From Haberlea rhodopensis (Eukaryota; Streptophyta; Magnoliopsida; Lamiales; Gesneriaceae): DNA of 64,000 nucleotides. This document shows, one piece after another, positions 36,144 to 47,948 of this stretch. Both the position numbers and the translations under genes were made by a program. The notes beneath the pieces are model-generated. The model was given only the letters and a program-made list of their open reading frames with translations, was not told the DNA's origin and searched no databases. The stretch spans positions 1,302,001 to 1,366,000 of the forward strand of contig CAJQUN010000055.1 of NCBI GenBank assembly GCA_907163345.1, read 5' to 3'. The first letter of the stretch is position 1. Every line of letters begins with the position of its first letter.

Positions 36144-38790
36144 TCAATCTAGCAAGCCAACTGAAGTTGAACACAACTTCAGTTTATCAATGATCACCAC
36201 CTTTGTTAACATATCTACTGGATTTTTAATCCCTTGGATCTTCTCTAATTTTAGCACATCATCCTCAAGCAGAGACCTAATGAAGTGATAACGGAGACCA
36301 ATATGTTTTGTTCTAGAGTGGAATGCTGAATTCTTTGCCAGATGTATTGCACTCTGACTATCACTATACAAAACATTCTTCTCCTGATTGAATCTCAGCT
36401 CTGTTAACAAACCTTGAAGCCATATCAATTCTTTACTGGCTTCAGTCACTGCAACATATTCAGCCTGTGTAGTGGATAAAGCTACAATCTTTTGTATCTG
36501 CGACATCCAACTAACAGCTGTAGTTCCAACAGTGAATACATAACCTGTGGTGCTTTTCCGGTGATCGACATCACCTCCATAGTCTGAATCTACGTAACCT
36601 TGTACTTTTAGTTCTCCTTTTCCAAAGTACAAACACTTCTTTACAGTGCCTCGTAGATACCTCAAAATCCACTTAACTGCTTCCCAATGAGCCTTTCCTG
36701 GATTTGACATAAACCTGCTGACAACTCCCACTGCATGGGCAATGTCTGGCCTTGTACAGACCATTGCGTACATCAAACTCCCAATGGCTGAAGCATAAGG
36801 AACTTTAGCCATGGACTCTTTTTCTTCTTCCGTCTGAGGACACTGGTCCTTGGATAGACGAAAATGACTAGCCAAAGGTGTGCTAACAGATTTTGCGTCT
36901 CCCATGTTGAATCTCTGCAAAACACGATTGATGTACTCTGCCTGAGATAACTGCAAAATTCTCTTTTGCTTATCTCTTGTGATTTGCATTCCAAGTATCT
37001 TTCTTGTTGAACCAAATCTTTCATGTCAAATTCTTTTGACAACTGCTGCTTCAAGTTTCTGATCTCATCCATATCAGAACCAGCTACTAACATATCATCG
37101 ACATAAAGTAGCAAAATGTTATAACTGGACTTATATTTCTTGAAGTAGCAACAATGGTCGGCGTTGCACCTCTGGAAACCTTGCTTGTGCATAAAGCCGT
37201 CAAACTTTAAGTACCACTGCCTTGGAGCTTGTTTTAAGCCGTACAAGCTCTTTTTCAATTTGCACACCTTATTTTCCATTCCTTTCTCTGCGAAACCTTC
37301 TGGTTGAAACATATAGATCTCCTTATCAATGTCTCCGTGAAGAAACACAGTCTTCACGTCCAATTGTTCAAGATAGAGATTTTCACTGGCAACAATACTC
37401 AATACAGTCCTAATAGTATTGAGCTTCACAACTGGAGCAAAAATCTCTGAGTAGTCAACTCCTTCTTTTTGCTGAAACCCTTTGACGACCAGTCGGGCTT
37501 TGTATCTCGTGGAACCATCATGATCTTCCTTCACCCGATACACCCATTTGTTGTGAAGTGCCTTTTTGTCCATAGGCAACTCAACAAGTTCCCATGTCTG
37601 ATTGGACATCAAAGACTTCATCTCGTCTTTCATGGCAAGCTCCCACTTGCCGGCATCTTTGGTCTGACATGCTTCATCGTAGCATTCAGGCTCACCTGCA
37701 TCGGTTAGCAACAGATAGTTAATATACCTTCTGTTAGGTACATGAAGCCGATAACTCCTTCTCAATTCATGAACTGGAGCAGGAGATGCATCATGCTGCT
37801 GTTCGCTGTCTTAATCAATTGATTCCCCTAACTGAGGAATCTCAACTATCTGTTCCACATGACTTTCTGGGACATCGTCCACCTCTGCATACGCTGGCTC
37901 ACTTTGTTCTGAGTCGCTGCCAACTGTGTTATGCCTGTCCTTATACATCACTCGTTCGTTGAAGATTACATCTCTGCTGCGGATCATCTTTTTGTTTTCA
38001 TCATCCCAAATGCGGTAGCCAAACACATCTTCGCCATAACCAATGAAAGTGCACTTCTTTGATTTGGGATCAAGTTTGTTTCTGTGTGCGTCACTGATAT
38101 GCACATATGCTACACATCCGAAAACTTTAAGATATGAGAGGTTTACCTCTTTTCCGCTCCATACCTCTTCTGGTATTCTGTGCTCCAATGGTACCGATGG
38201 ACCTCGGTTAATCAAATACGCTGCTGTGTTGACTGCTTCTGCCCAGAACTGCTTTGGCAGGCCTGATTGTACCCGCATGCTTCTGGCTCGTTCTGTCAAC
38301 GTCCGGTTCATACGCTCAGCTACACCATTGTGTTGAGGCGTACCAGGCACGGTTCTCTCCATTCTGATTCCGTGCTCAAAGCAGAACTTCTTGAATCTGG
38401 TGTCTTCATATTCACCACCATTGTCGGTTCTGAGCTTCTTTATCTTCAAACTTGTCTCATTTTCAACCATCGCTTTCCAAATCTTGAAAGCTTCAAATAC
38501 TTCTGACTTATATTTCAGAAAGTAAACCCATACTTTCCTTGAGTGATCATCAATAAAAGTCACAAAGTAATGTTTCCCACTAATGGATGAGACAGTCGTT
38601 GGCCCCAAACATCAGAGTGAACTAGTTCAAGTTTCACCTTCTTTGGGGTTCTTGTACCTGTCTGAAAGCTAACTCTTTTCTGCTTTCCAAAAATACATCC
38701 TTCACATGTGTCAATATTAATTGACTGAAGGCTCGGAAGTTTCCCCTTTGAGGGCATCACCTTCATTCCTTTCTCACTCATGTGGCCAAG
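36144..38790 (-). pseudogene. Element E pol: integrase, reverse transcriptase, RNase H; broken
   Basis: Minus strand. Pre-integrase with GHMSEKGMKV and CEGCIFGKQKR (about 38690-38785). Integrase core with TFIDDHSRKVWVYFLK, LRTDNGGEYED and PQHNGVAERMNRTL, giving the D, D, E residues (about 38270-38570). Reverse transcriptase from KWELAMKDEM (about 37640) through QLDVKTVFLHGD to the catalytic LLYVDDMLVAG (about 37100). RNase H with VDSDYGGDVDHRKSTTGYVF (about 36580) and the C-terminal HSRTKHIGLRYHFIRSL. Lesions: frameshift at about 38600, TAA at 37811-37813, frameshift at about 36995. The first recognisable codons follow the primer site almost directly, so the 5' internal third was deleted. Confidence 0.93.
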
Positions 38791-38802
38791 GCTCTGATAC
38801 CA
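38791..38802 (-). promoter_or_regulatory. Primer binding site of element E
   Basis: The minus strand reads TGGTATCAGAGC, two bases from the 5' LTR. Confidence 0.93.
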
Positions 38803-38804
38803 GT

Positions 38805-39284
38805 TGTTGGGAAAAAAACGAAATATTTTCTGGTCAGATATGTGGGAGCAAAAATAAATGCGGAATAAAAAACACAAGATTTACGTGGTTCGGCAAAAAT
38901 AAGCCTACATCCACGGGGCTGCTGCAGATCTTTTATTGAAGAAAAATACAAGTGTTTACAAAACACTGACAACACTCAATCTGAAAAACACTCAGAAAAT
39001 TATACAGCAATTTTCTCTCACTAGTATTTTTACTCTGATTGCACTGTGTTATTTTTCTCTCTACAATTTTGGTGTGTATATACTGAATGAATTAGATCTC
39101 TATTATAGAAAAAACTTCACGAAAAATTTCCCGAAAAATTTATCACTCGGATTTTCTTTTGACAGTTTGCCAGATTTGTTTTTGACAAAAAACAAATCTT
39201 GGCCAAAATGTCTTCGGCACCATTTTTTCAACACTTGCCTTTTTCATTTTTCTTCCCATGGGGCCCATTTACTTTTGACTAACA
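38805..39284 (-). repeat. 5' LTR of element E
   Basis: 480 bp. It has a 12-bp tandem duplication (CGAAAAATTTCC) near 39120-39135 relative to the 3' LTR. Confidence 0.95.
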
Positions 39285-39289
39285 TCAAC

Positions 39290-39802
39290 CACCATGTTCT
39301 TTGCTACTGCTATCATAAAAAGTTTCAAGAATCATAGCTGTAAGAACTTGACTAGGCAATTTTCATGTAAAATTGACAAAAAGATGAAATAATACTTGAG
39401 GGTTTTGTATTCTCTTACAGGGTCAATGGATACATCCCATGAAGAAAAGAAGAAAGGGATGAGAGATGTGGCAACAGCAGCGGTGGTTGGCGGTGGCGGT
39501 GATGAGAGGTTCTGCAAAGGGAGAAAGGGAGGAAGCAAGGGGAGAAATGGTTTGTCGAAGGGAAGAAAGTGACAAGAAATGGTTGAGAATTTTATTTAAA
39601 TAAGGGGTATTTTAGTGAAAAGAAAGTAGCTACTTTAAACTCTTTCTACACTTATTATTTATGGTAAATGGTAATATAGTATATTTAAACTAAAATGGTA
39701 AACTTATATTATTAATAACATTTAAGTAGAAAATATTTTTGATAGTATAGAATATAGACCATTAAAATGATTACAGATCATAAAAACTGAGTGTGAAGGA
39801 AG
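39290..39802. other. Spacer between element E and the foldback element
   Basis: A purine-rich stretch at 39430-39590 (GGCGGTGGCGGTGATGAGAG and AGAAAGGGAGGAAGC) could be a gene remnant, but no family is recognisable. Confidence 0.35.
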
Positions 39803-41045
39803 GGTTTTTAATAAAATAACAATATTTTTTTAAAAAATGGACAAAGTAACCTGAAATAAAACAAATTTACAAAATAATCCGATATGCAAACTAGGTTGGC
39901 TTGTCCAACTGAAGACGCCATCAGGGTTGGCGTGTCCAACTCTTTCTATTATTATTATTTTGTTAAAGTTGAACACGCCAACCAAGTTGGAGTGTCGAAC
40001 TCTTTTTTTATTTTTTTTAAAATAAACTCAAAATTTAAAAATAATATATATAAAAATTATGTCTCGTCACGCGGATACTGATTCCGTTCGTTGGTTTGAA
40101 GTGAAACCATGTGCTGCGTTGCACATCATAATTGTTAATAGTAAGGTGACGAGCTAAATATATAACTATATAAATTTTTTGTTGAAAAAATCTAAATTTG
40201 TTCCGCGACGGCCATTCTATGCCGCACAATAGTCGTTCCATTCCGTGATGGCCGTGAAACATTTTCGTTTTAGCATGGAACTTTACCATGGCAGTTGTGG
40301 TTCCCGTTCTGACCATTCCTCAGTTGTGTCTCCCGGCCGTCACGGAACAATTAGATTTTTCAACATAAAATTTATATAATTATATATTTACCTCGTCACC
40401 TTACTATTAACAATTGATGATGTGAAACACAGTATATGGTCCCACTCATGGGCGGACCCCCAGAAAAAATAATTTTTTTTACTTTAAAAAAATAATTTTT
40501 TTTAAAAAATTGTGATTTTATCCTAAAAAATTATAATTTGCCCCTTAAAATTACATTTTGCCCCCCTTAAATTATATTTTGACCTCTAAAATTTTTTTTG
40601 GCCTAAATTTTCTATTTAAAATTTCTTTTGCCCTCCCTTCCTAAAAATCCTGCATCCGCCACTGGTCCCACTTCAAACTAACGAAGAATCAGTATCCCCG
40701 TGATGAGGCATTACTCCAATTCTTGCATATTTATATTTTTCGATTTTATAATTATTAAAAATGTTAATTAAAATGTGAAAAATATGGATTCGATTTTTAA
40801 ATTTTGAGTTTATTTTAATAAAATAAAAAGGAGTTGGAAAGGCCAACCAAATTGGCGTGTCCAACTTTAACAAAAAAAAATAATAAAAAGAGTTGGACGC
40901 GCCAACTTGGTTGGCGTGTCCAACTCAGTTGGCGCCTTCAATTGGACACGTCAATCTAGTTGCGTGTTAGATCATTTTGTTATATTTTAGGTTATTTTGT
41001 CTATTGTTTTTTTTTTTGAAAAGGATTGTTTTATGGGGAAACTCA
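39803..41045. mobile_element. Foldback element with long imperfect inverted repeats
   Basis: The left arm (about 39803-40230) is mirrored by the right arm (about 40335-41045). Examples: GACAAAGTAACCTGAAAT (39840) against reverse-complemented GACAAAATAACCTAAAAT; GGTTGGCGTGTCCAACTC on both sides; the segment with GTGACGAGCTAAATATATA on the left matches TATATATTTACCTCGTCAC on the right. The centre has CGGCCGTCACGG-type words. A hAT MITE interrupts only the right arm. No transposase. Long TIRs suggest a Mutator-like origin, which is inference; ends are approximate. Confidence 0.7.
40447..40664. mobile_element. hAT-type MITE nested in the foldback element
   Basis: 218 bp. Ends CATGGGCGGA and, reversed, CAGTGGCGGA form an 8/10 terminal inverted repeat. 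The flanking 8-mer GTCCCACT occurs at 40439-40446 and 40665-40672, a perfect hAT-length duplication. The interior is AT-rich with repeated TTTGCCCC words and no coding capacity. Confidence 0.85.
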
Positions 41046-41194
41046 AAAAAAATCCTCATTGTCAAACTTAATTTTAAAATCAGTCTCCATGTCAGAAAAA
41101 ATTAATTCAAACTCCCTACTGCAACTTAAAATTTTGTTCTAACTCCCTATGACTATAATACCCATCTACTAAGTCAAACATTTAATTTTGAGAA

Positions 41195-42037
41195 ATCATT
41201 ACAGTCGGTACAAAATATATACAATTTTGGTACACGTTACACATGAAATCGGTATGAAATCTATACAATTTTGGTACAAGTTATACATGAAATTGGTATG
41301 AAACATATACTATTTTCTGTATTTATTACACGTGAAGTTAGTATTAAACATATACAATTTTGGTACTAGTTATACATGAAGTTGGTATGAAACCAACACA
41401 ATTTTGGTACTAATTACACATAAAATTGGTATAAAACCTATACAATATTCGGTACTTATTATGTGAAGTTGGTATGAAACCTATACAATTTCGGTACTAA
41501 ATATAAATAAAATTGGTATGAAACATATACAATTTTGGTACTAATTACGAATAAAATTGGTACGACACTTGTACTATTTTTGGTACTTGTTATATATGAA
41601 ATTGGTATATAATCTTTACAATTTGGGTACAAGTTACACATGAAATTGGTAGGAAACCTATACAATTTTGGTACAAGTTACAGATGAAATTGGTACGAAA
41701 CCTATTTTAGTACTTATTACACATGAAGTTGGTATGAAACATATACAATTTTGATACTTATTACACTTGAATTTGGTATGAAACATACAATTTTGGTACT
41801 AGTTACACGTGAAGTTGGTATGAAACATATACTATATTCGAAACTTATTACACGTAAAGTTTGTATGAAATGTATACAATTTCGGTACCAACTATGCATA
41901 AAATTGGTATGAAACCCATATAATTTTGGTACTAATTACGAATAAAATTGATACGAAATATATTATATTTTCGGTACTTATTACAAAAGAAATTGGTATG
42001 CAATCTTTACATTTTGGTACTAATTACACATGAAATT
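41195..42037. repeat. 44-bp minisatellite array, left part
   Basis: About 19 tandem units of roughly 44 bp, each with ATTGGTATGAAACCTATACA then ATTTTGGTACTAATTACACA. The array continues at 60677-61190; element G inserted inside it (AAATT duplicated at the break). Confidence 0.92.
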
Positions 42038-44409
42038 TGTGACGTTCGGGGATTAATGGTGTAAATCCTGGTGTGGTAATAATCCTTAATGGATTATATT
42101 TATGGCAATTATGAATTAATTGTGGTTTTGGGACTCTCGGGAATTTTTTTAAACCCGATATTTGGAGCCGTTGGACCCAAGGGATGAGATTGTACTCTCG
42201 TCGTGGTGATACCTTGGAATTTGGTCCTTGGTGGGATTTGGGGTCCGGAGTACATTGTATTGGGGCTGGTAATTGAATTAGAGTTGGAGAGATGATTTTT
42301 GAAAACAGATGATAGTGGTCCCCCCATTTCCCCTATTTTCCCTTGGTGGGAAAAATCCTTGGTAGCTTGGCTCGGGAGCCAGTTTTCTCGAAGATAATCA
42401 GGTATTAATCTTCCCCTCGTCTTTGTATTCAAATTGATAGTGGTATGGTGGGTTTTGGTTTAGTATTTTGTTAGGTTTGGTAATTGGGGGGTTTTTGATA
42501 AAAATCCAAAGTTGAGTTTTTAGTGTTTTTATTGATTACAAATGGTGTATTGGATGTGTTGAGGAAGTTAGGGGTGTTGGTTTTGAGTTTGGGTGTCAAA
42601 AACACCATGGAAGCTCAAATTTCTCGAAAAATCGCATGTCGCGATCGATCACCGAGGAGGGCCGATCGATCGCGACGAGCAAATGGAAATTGGTGACGAT
42701 GTACAGTGCTGGCGATCGATCGTCAAGTCTCGGCGATCGATCGTGAGGCGATTAGTGATCGATCGCGGAGACGCGTGATCGATCGCGAGATCATTCTGTT
42801 TGGCAGCGGGTGCGTGTGATCGATCGCGACAGAAGCGTCGATCGATCGCGTCCCGAAGTGTGGTGTTTTCTTTTTCAAAATTTTGGAAAATGTCGGGATT
42901 TTCGAACCGAGGTTTAAAGGGCCGTTTCCGGGGCAATGTCTACATTCCAATGGGAATGCTACACTTTTAAAATGAATTGGTTGGAGCCAAAGTTTAATAA
43001 AACGGGATTCTCGGTTGAGTTTTTGGCTATCTTTTAAACTTGTAAAATGGTATATTTTGGGAATTATGCATGCTTAGTCGGTGGGCTTTTATTTTGGTAA
43101 TCGACATGGATAGACGATAGGTTTGGAATTTTTGAACGTGCTTGGGCACGTGGTTGCATGCTTGTGTTTGATTGTGAGTTATTCATGTGTTAGCACATAA
43201 TTCATCGGGTCGTGGGACTCAGGCAAGGTGGGACTCAAACTACGGAATTATAAGGTACGTATAACATACGAGCATAGCCTATAATATTACAACTGCGAAT
43301 TGCATGGTATGTGGTAATTGCAATGAATGAAGGTTGAAATGCATGGTATAGGGTGCTTGTAATAAATGGACAGTGAAATGTACAGTATTTGGTAATTCTG
43401 ATAAATGAAAATACGCTGGGAATTATATAGTGCCGCCTTGAGCAACGATTGAGATGTTATCGCCGTTGAGCGATCATCGGTTATGACGCCGCTATTGTTG
43501 AGCGTGCGTGGGGTTTGAAATGCCGCTATTGTGGAACGAGCAATGAAATAGGAACATGGAATCATTGGTTAGATATATGTGATATCTACGGTCTTTTATA
43601 CATAATGATTTTACCCTATTGATTATGGAACTGGCATAATAGAAATGGTATTTATTAATCTATGTGGCGATTAACTGGCTTTGAGAATTTGATGAGTTTG
43701 GTTATTTTGAGAACATGGATGATACAGGGGATCCCGAATGAGGATGATACCATCCAGGGAGTATCATTTATATTCATGGCATTTACATTTTGTAAATTAT
43801 GAATTATAATATTATAATTATTGGATTAGTGGTATTGGTATGCTCACCCAGTGTGGGAGCTGTCTCTGTTGGGGTAGGTGATACAGGTGTAGCAGCAGCT
43901 GTGAAGTTGAGCTCAGGCTGTTGATTTGAGGTACTTCCAGGATCGAGGTAGCAGAGCTGGTTGAATAAGTACACAGATCCAGTGTTGAGATCGAACTATG
44001 CTTGGGAGGTGCTTCCAGGATTGAAGTACCAGTCATGGTATCTGGTAGAGCATTTTATACATTAGATACACGCTTATTCGTTGGGTGCTCTCATGTGAGT
44101 ACGTATTTACGTGTATATGGAATATATACATGGGAATGATTTTCTCTCTTCATTTAGGGTTGCATGCAATTAAATACGGAATTGCTAAATGAACTGAGAG
44201 TATGTTAGTGTATTATTATTAAGGTGCACACCATGAAAAAGGTTTTGGTTGGGAAGTTGAACATTATGGAGTTCTAATGCAAGAAATGTTATAGATGATA
44301 TATGGTGTTATACTTGCACGTGGTTTCCTTCCCATAATCATATGATTGTATGCGCTAATGGCATGTGTTAATACACTAATAACGGGTTAAGGGCACGGGG
44401 GTCCTTACA
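42038..44409 (+). repeat. 5' LTR of element G, missing its TATA block
   Basis: 2372 bp. Compared with the 3' LTR it lacks about 135 bp at 42310-42325 (equivalent to 58510-58645), which in the 3' LTR contains TATATATA. It retains the complete LTR start. Confidence 0.92.
42636..42858 (+). repeat. CGATCGATCG palindrome cluster in the G 5' LTR
   Basis: About nine occurrences of GATCGATC, mostly extended to CGATCGATCG(C), spaced 15-45 bp. The homologous cluster in the 3' LTR is at about 59009-59146, with one block of two copies missing. Confidence 0.9.
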
Positions 44410-44413
44410 TTAG

Positions 44414-44425
44414 TGGTATCAGAGC
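44414..44425 (+). promoter_or_regulatory. Primer binding site of element G
   Basis: TGGTATCAGAGC, four bases after the LTR end. Confidence 0.93.
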
Positions 44426-44639
44426 AGTGCTTAGCTCTTTGGGGCTGTTGAGGGCCTAGGAACATGTTAATGGGAATGAGAAGCACATACTTATACATGA
44501 TGGTAGCTAGTGTTGCGTGGCACAACTATATTGCTTATGTGCGTTTATGATATGTGTTCATAATTGAAATATGTTGTTGCTAACCATGGTGGTTGCAGGG
44601 TCATATGAGACATGGACTATGCATTACGGTTGCATAGAT

Positions 44640-46080
44640 ATACATCGGAGTGATGATTATAATGCTTTGCCGCTAAATGTTGAAGCGATGGTAAAATTCG
44701 CATGTCACATTTGAAGCGAGGTGCATTAAAATACACTCATGGCGATGTTTATTGGAATACGGGTTATGCATTACGGTTGCATGCATGGCGTAGCGACGTG
44801 AATACTTGCCGCTGTCATATTATAGCGATGAAGAATATTTGTCGCAAATATGTTGAAGCGAAGGATAATTCCGCTGTCATATTACTATTACGAGGGATAT
44901 TATGCCGCTAATATGTCGAAGCGAGGGGTATTTCCGCTGTCATGATAAAATGAGGAGTTGTGCGCCGCTTGACTACCACCCCGATGAAGAATATTTGCTG
45001 CTTAAGCGAGGGATATTATACCGCTAATATGGCGTAGCGATGAGCTTTCCGCTATCATATGATAGCCACGGTGGATATTTGCCGCTTAAGCGAGGGATAT
45101 TACGCCGCTGGTATGTCGAAGCGAAGTAGCGAAGAGGGATATTTGCCACTTCTTAGCGATGGATATCATGACGCTAGTTTATTGGCGATGGTTCATGCCG
45201 CTGGGTATTCATAACGATGGTTCATTCCGCTATTCTATTGGCGATGGTTCATGATGCCGGGTATTCATAGCGATGGTTTATTCCCCTATTCTGTTGGTGA
45301 TGGTTCATGCCACCGGGTATTCATAGCGATGGTTCATTCCGCTATTCTATTGACGATGGTTCATGCCGCCGGGTATTCTATTGGCGATGGTTCATGCCGC
45401 CGGGTATTCATAGCGATGCTTCATTCCGCTATTCTATTGACAATGGTTCATGCCGCCGGGTATTCTATTGGCGATGGTTCATACCGCCGGGTATTCATAG
45501 CGATGGTTCATTCCGCTATTCTATTGGCGATGGTTCATGCTGTCGGGTATTCATAGAGATGGTTTATTCCGCTATTCTGTTGGCGATGGTTCATGCCGTC
45601 GGGTATTCATAGCAATGGTTTATTCCACTATTCTGATGGCGATGGTTCATACCGCCGGGTATTACATAGCGACGGGTAATTCCGCTACATCAATGGCGAT
45701 GGTTCATACCGTCGGATATCTATAGCGACGTTTTATGCCGCTGACTCTATGGCGAGTGATCATACCGCTGATTCTACAGCGATGGATTATACCGATGTGT
45801 GCGTAGCACTGGATTATGTCGCCTACGAGCGATGGGTGCTGCTTGTGTACCGCTGGTGGACGATGGATACATGTATGCCGCTATCTTGATAGCGATGATG
45901 TATGGCATATTACTGTTTTGTTAGCATTATTGTGAATACTATGTGTTATTACATACCGTTATGTGTATGACGATGAGGTTATGGATGTCGTGTATCGACA
46001 TGCATCGTCATATGTTTGATGATGTTATTTGGATGTCATGTGTTGACATATACCGTCACGGGATGACGATGGCATATTGG
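44640..46080 (+). repeat. Array of GCGATGG..CCGCT short inverted repeats in G
   Basis: Dozens of alternating GGCGATGG/AGCGATGG and GCCGCC/TCCGCT words. The clearest part (45175-45700) has a composite period of about 57 bp: GGCGATGGTTCATGCCGCC then GGGTATTCAT then AGCGATGGTTCATTCCGCT then ATTCTATT. Each half is a potential short hairpin. Open frames across it are repeat artefacts. Confidence 0.8.
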
Positions 46081-47838
46081 ATGTTCTTTGTAGACGTGTA
46101 GCGTCGTTTTGATGAATAATACGTCTGAGTGTACGTATTTAGTCATATGGTTTGCGTGCCGATGTGAGCACGTGGTAGTGTCTGGGTCACTAGTTGACGG
46201 GACCATTACGCCGAGCGGGTTGCTCGAAGAATTATTGAGTGCGCCGTACAGGAATTGTACCGCATCACATATTTGAAGTATATATCTTACGAGTAGTGGT
46301 ACCTTTGGGTATACTCGTTGGGATGGCTAAGGCCAAGTGATTGGTAGTAAGAGTAGTCATTGAGGAAACTACTCGCTGGTCGTTGCGATGTGTGATAGAC
46401 ATGGTCAACACCCACCCTGAGGGTGTGGAGTAAATCCTAATGGTTAGGATTGCTATTGAGTGGAGCAAGGACACCGAGATGTCCTTTGTGCATTTGTATT
46501 AGAGATATATTGGGTGATGACCCACAGCTCTAATGGTTGTACGGTATGGTATACCGGGATGGGACGTGTGTCATGTTGGTAGGCTTCGTATAAGCCTATG
46601 GGGCCAGCGAATCGCTAGCCAGGTATTGTTGTAGTGCTTTAGTGTGCTTGTGATAGCCATTATAGCGCTCGTTGGATTCGAGCTGGGTGAATAATATGGT
46701 GATACGATGAGAGTTGTGGTAGACTCTGGTAGTCTCCTCGTGGCATGATAATTGAGGCAGGGAATACCTCACGGGGACGTTTATACGTCAAATGTTTCGA
46801 GTGACTTGTACCGGGACAACTCAATTCTGTTGGGAGTACCAACGTGAGTGCCGACAAGTCGTTGTTAGCTCTGGTTGAGCATCTTTGCATGTAGAATGCA
46901 ACGGGAGTCACAATGAGAATTGTGGGATATAGCTAGTGGGGTAACACTACTATATTGATTTTATCTCTTGGGGAGATTTGGATTGCACTGTCATGGAGAC
47001 AGCTGGCATTGGTTGAGGGTTGATTATGAATCAACCGGGGTAAGCCCTACTAGTGTTGGACGGGTAATGGCTTTATATTTCCGGTAAGACGTACGAGGAG
47101 ACGTCTCTGGGAGATGCTCGAGGTTTATGGAATATTATGGCAATAGTACAGAGCATCATTAGAATGAGTATACGTGGTGTATACGGGTTTCGATTTGGTA
47201 ATAGTGGCTTCGATGCACTATTCTGAACCAGTTGCATGTTTTTGGTTCCGATATATATTTTGGTATAAATATATCCAGTTTCCGAACGGTGGTTCGAGGT
47301 TGGAGGGTCATGAGTTCATGACATTTTCCTTGTGAGGAATGCGGTATTGTTATACCTACCAGTTGAATCTTCTGGGAGATTCGTTGAGTTGTTTGTGTGG
47401 TGTTGATGTTGGAATCACACCCTTTTTGGTTGTCAACCATCATTCTCCGTGGAGTGAAAATAATTGAGGATTGACAGTTGGTTTTGGGATTTGGATATGA
47501 TTAGAGATACTCGAGTCTATTACATTGAGTATGCATGTTGTGTTGGTGCTTAGGCATGTATGCTGGCGTGGGTATACGAATGCCAGCATTTTCTTGGTAC
47601 TTGTCGAGTATCGGATTTATATACCTTGATGAATGAATCTCTGCTGAGAGATTGTGGCACCTTGAGATTGGTAATCTCGATGGCACGATGTATTCTGAGG
47701 ATTATTCGTGAGGTCCGGTTGACTTCCCCTGAGGAGAGATTGTCGTGTTTTAGGACCATGGTGATTCTTGCTGGTTAGTTCGATAGCCTCCCTAATTTAG
47801 GATTGTCGAATCCTGGAATAAACGAGGGGATGGCCAAG
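46081..47838 (+). other. Element G internal region, degenerate
   Basis: No open frame of useful length on the plus strand and no gag motif recognised. Presumably decayed gag coding sequence, given the protease remnant that follows. Confidence 0.4.
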
Positions 47839-47948
47839 ATTCGGATTTGTTTAGTGTCTTGGTCGACACGGGTGGCGGGAGTGCGATTGATTGTTCTTAC
47901 ATGTCCTTTCGAGAACTTGAGACCTTGTGGAGTCTTGATGGTGTGTTT
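47839..47948 (+). pseudogene. Protease-like remnant of element G
   Basis: A frame reads DSDLFSVLVDTGGGSAIDCSY and on to MSFRELETLWSLDGVF. VDTGGGSA fits the D-T-G active site of retrotransposon aspartic proteases, and its place just before a lost pol is right. Element F inserted at its end. After F (57773-57850) the frame continues HPDVNIFKDVF, which may be the linker before reverse transcriptase. Confidence 0.5.

Larger units (their letters stand above)
35606..39284 (-). mobile_element. Element E: Copia retrotransposon lacking gag and protease
   Basis: LTRs 35606-36073 (3') and 38805-39284 (5') on the minus strand run TGTTAGTCAAAAG to TTCCCAACA. Perfect duplication TCAAC at 35601-35605 and 39285-39289. 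The internal part is only 2731 bp and encodes pre-integrase, integrase, reverse transcriptase and RNase H in Copia order; gag and protease are absent between primer site and pre-integrase. Domain sequences fit the Tork/Tnt1-like group. LTRs differ by four substitutions and one 12-bp indel. Confidence 0.95.

Noticed and set aside
41195..42037. CRISPR-like spacing of the 44-bp repeats
   Set aside because: Units are head-to-tail with no unique spacers, in a plant nuclear context; it is a minisatellite.
45251..45725. Open frames of about 100 codons with repeating peptides
   Set aside because: Products of the 57-bp composite repeat in element G; overlapping frames are open in the same way, as expected for a repeat whose period is a multiple of three.
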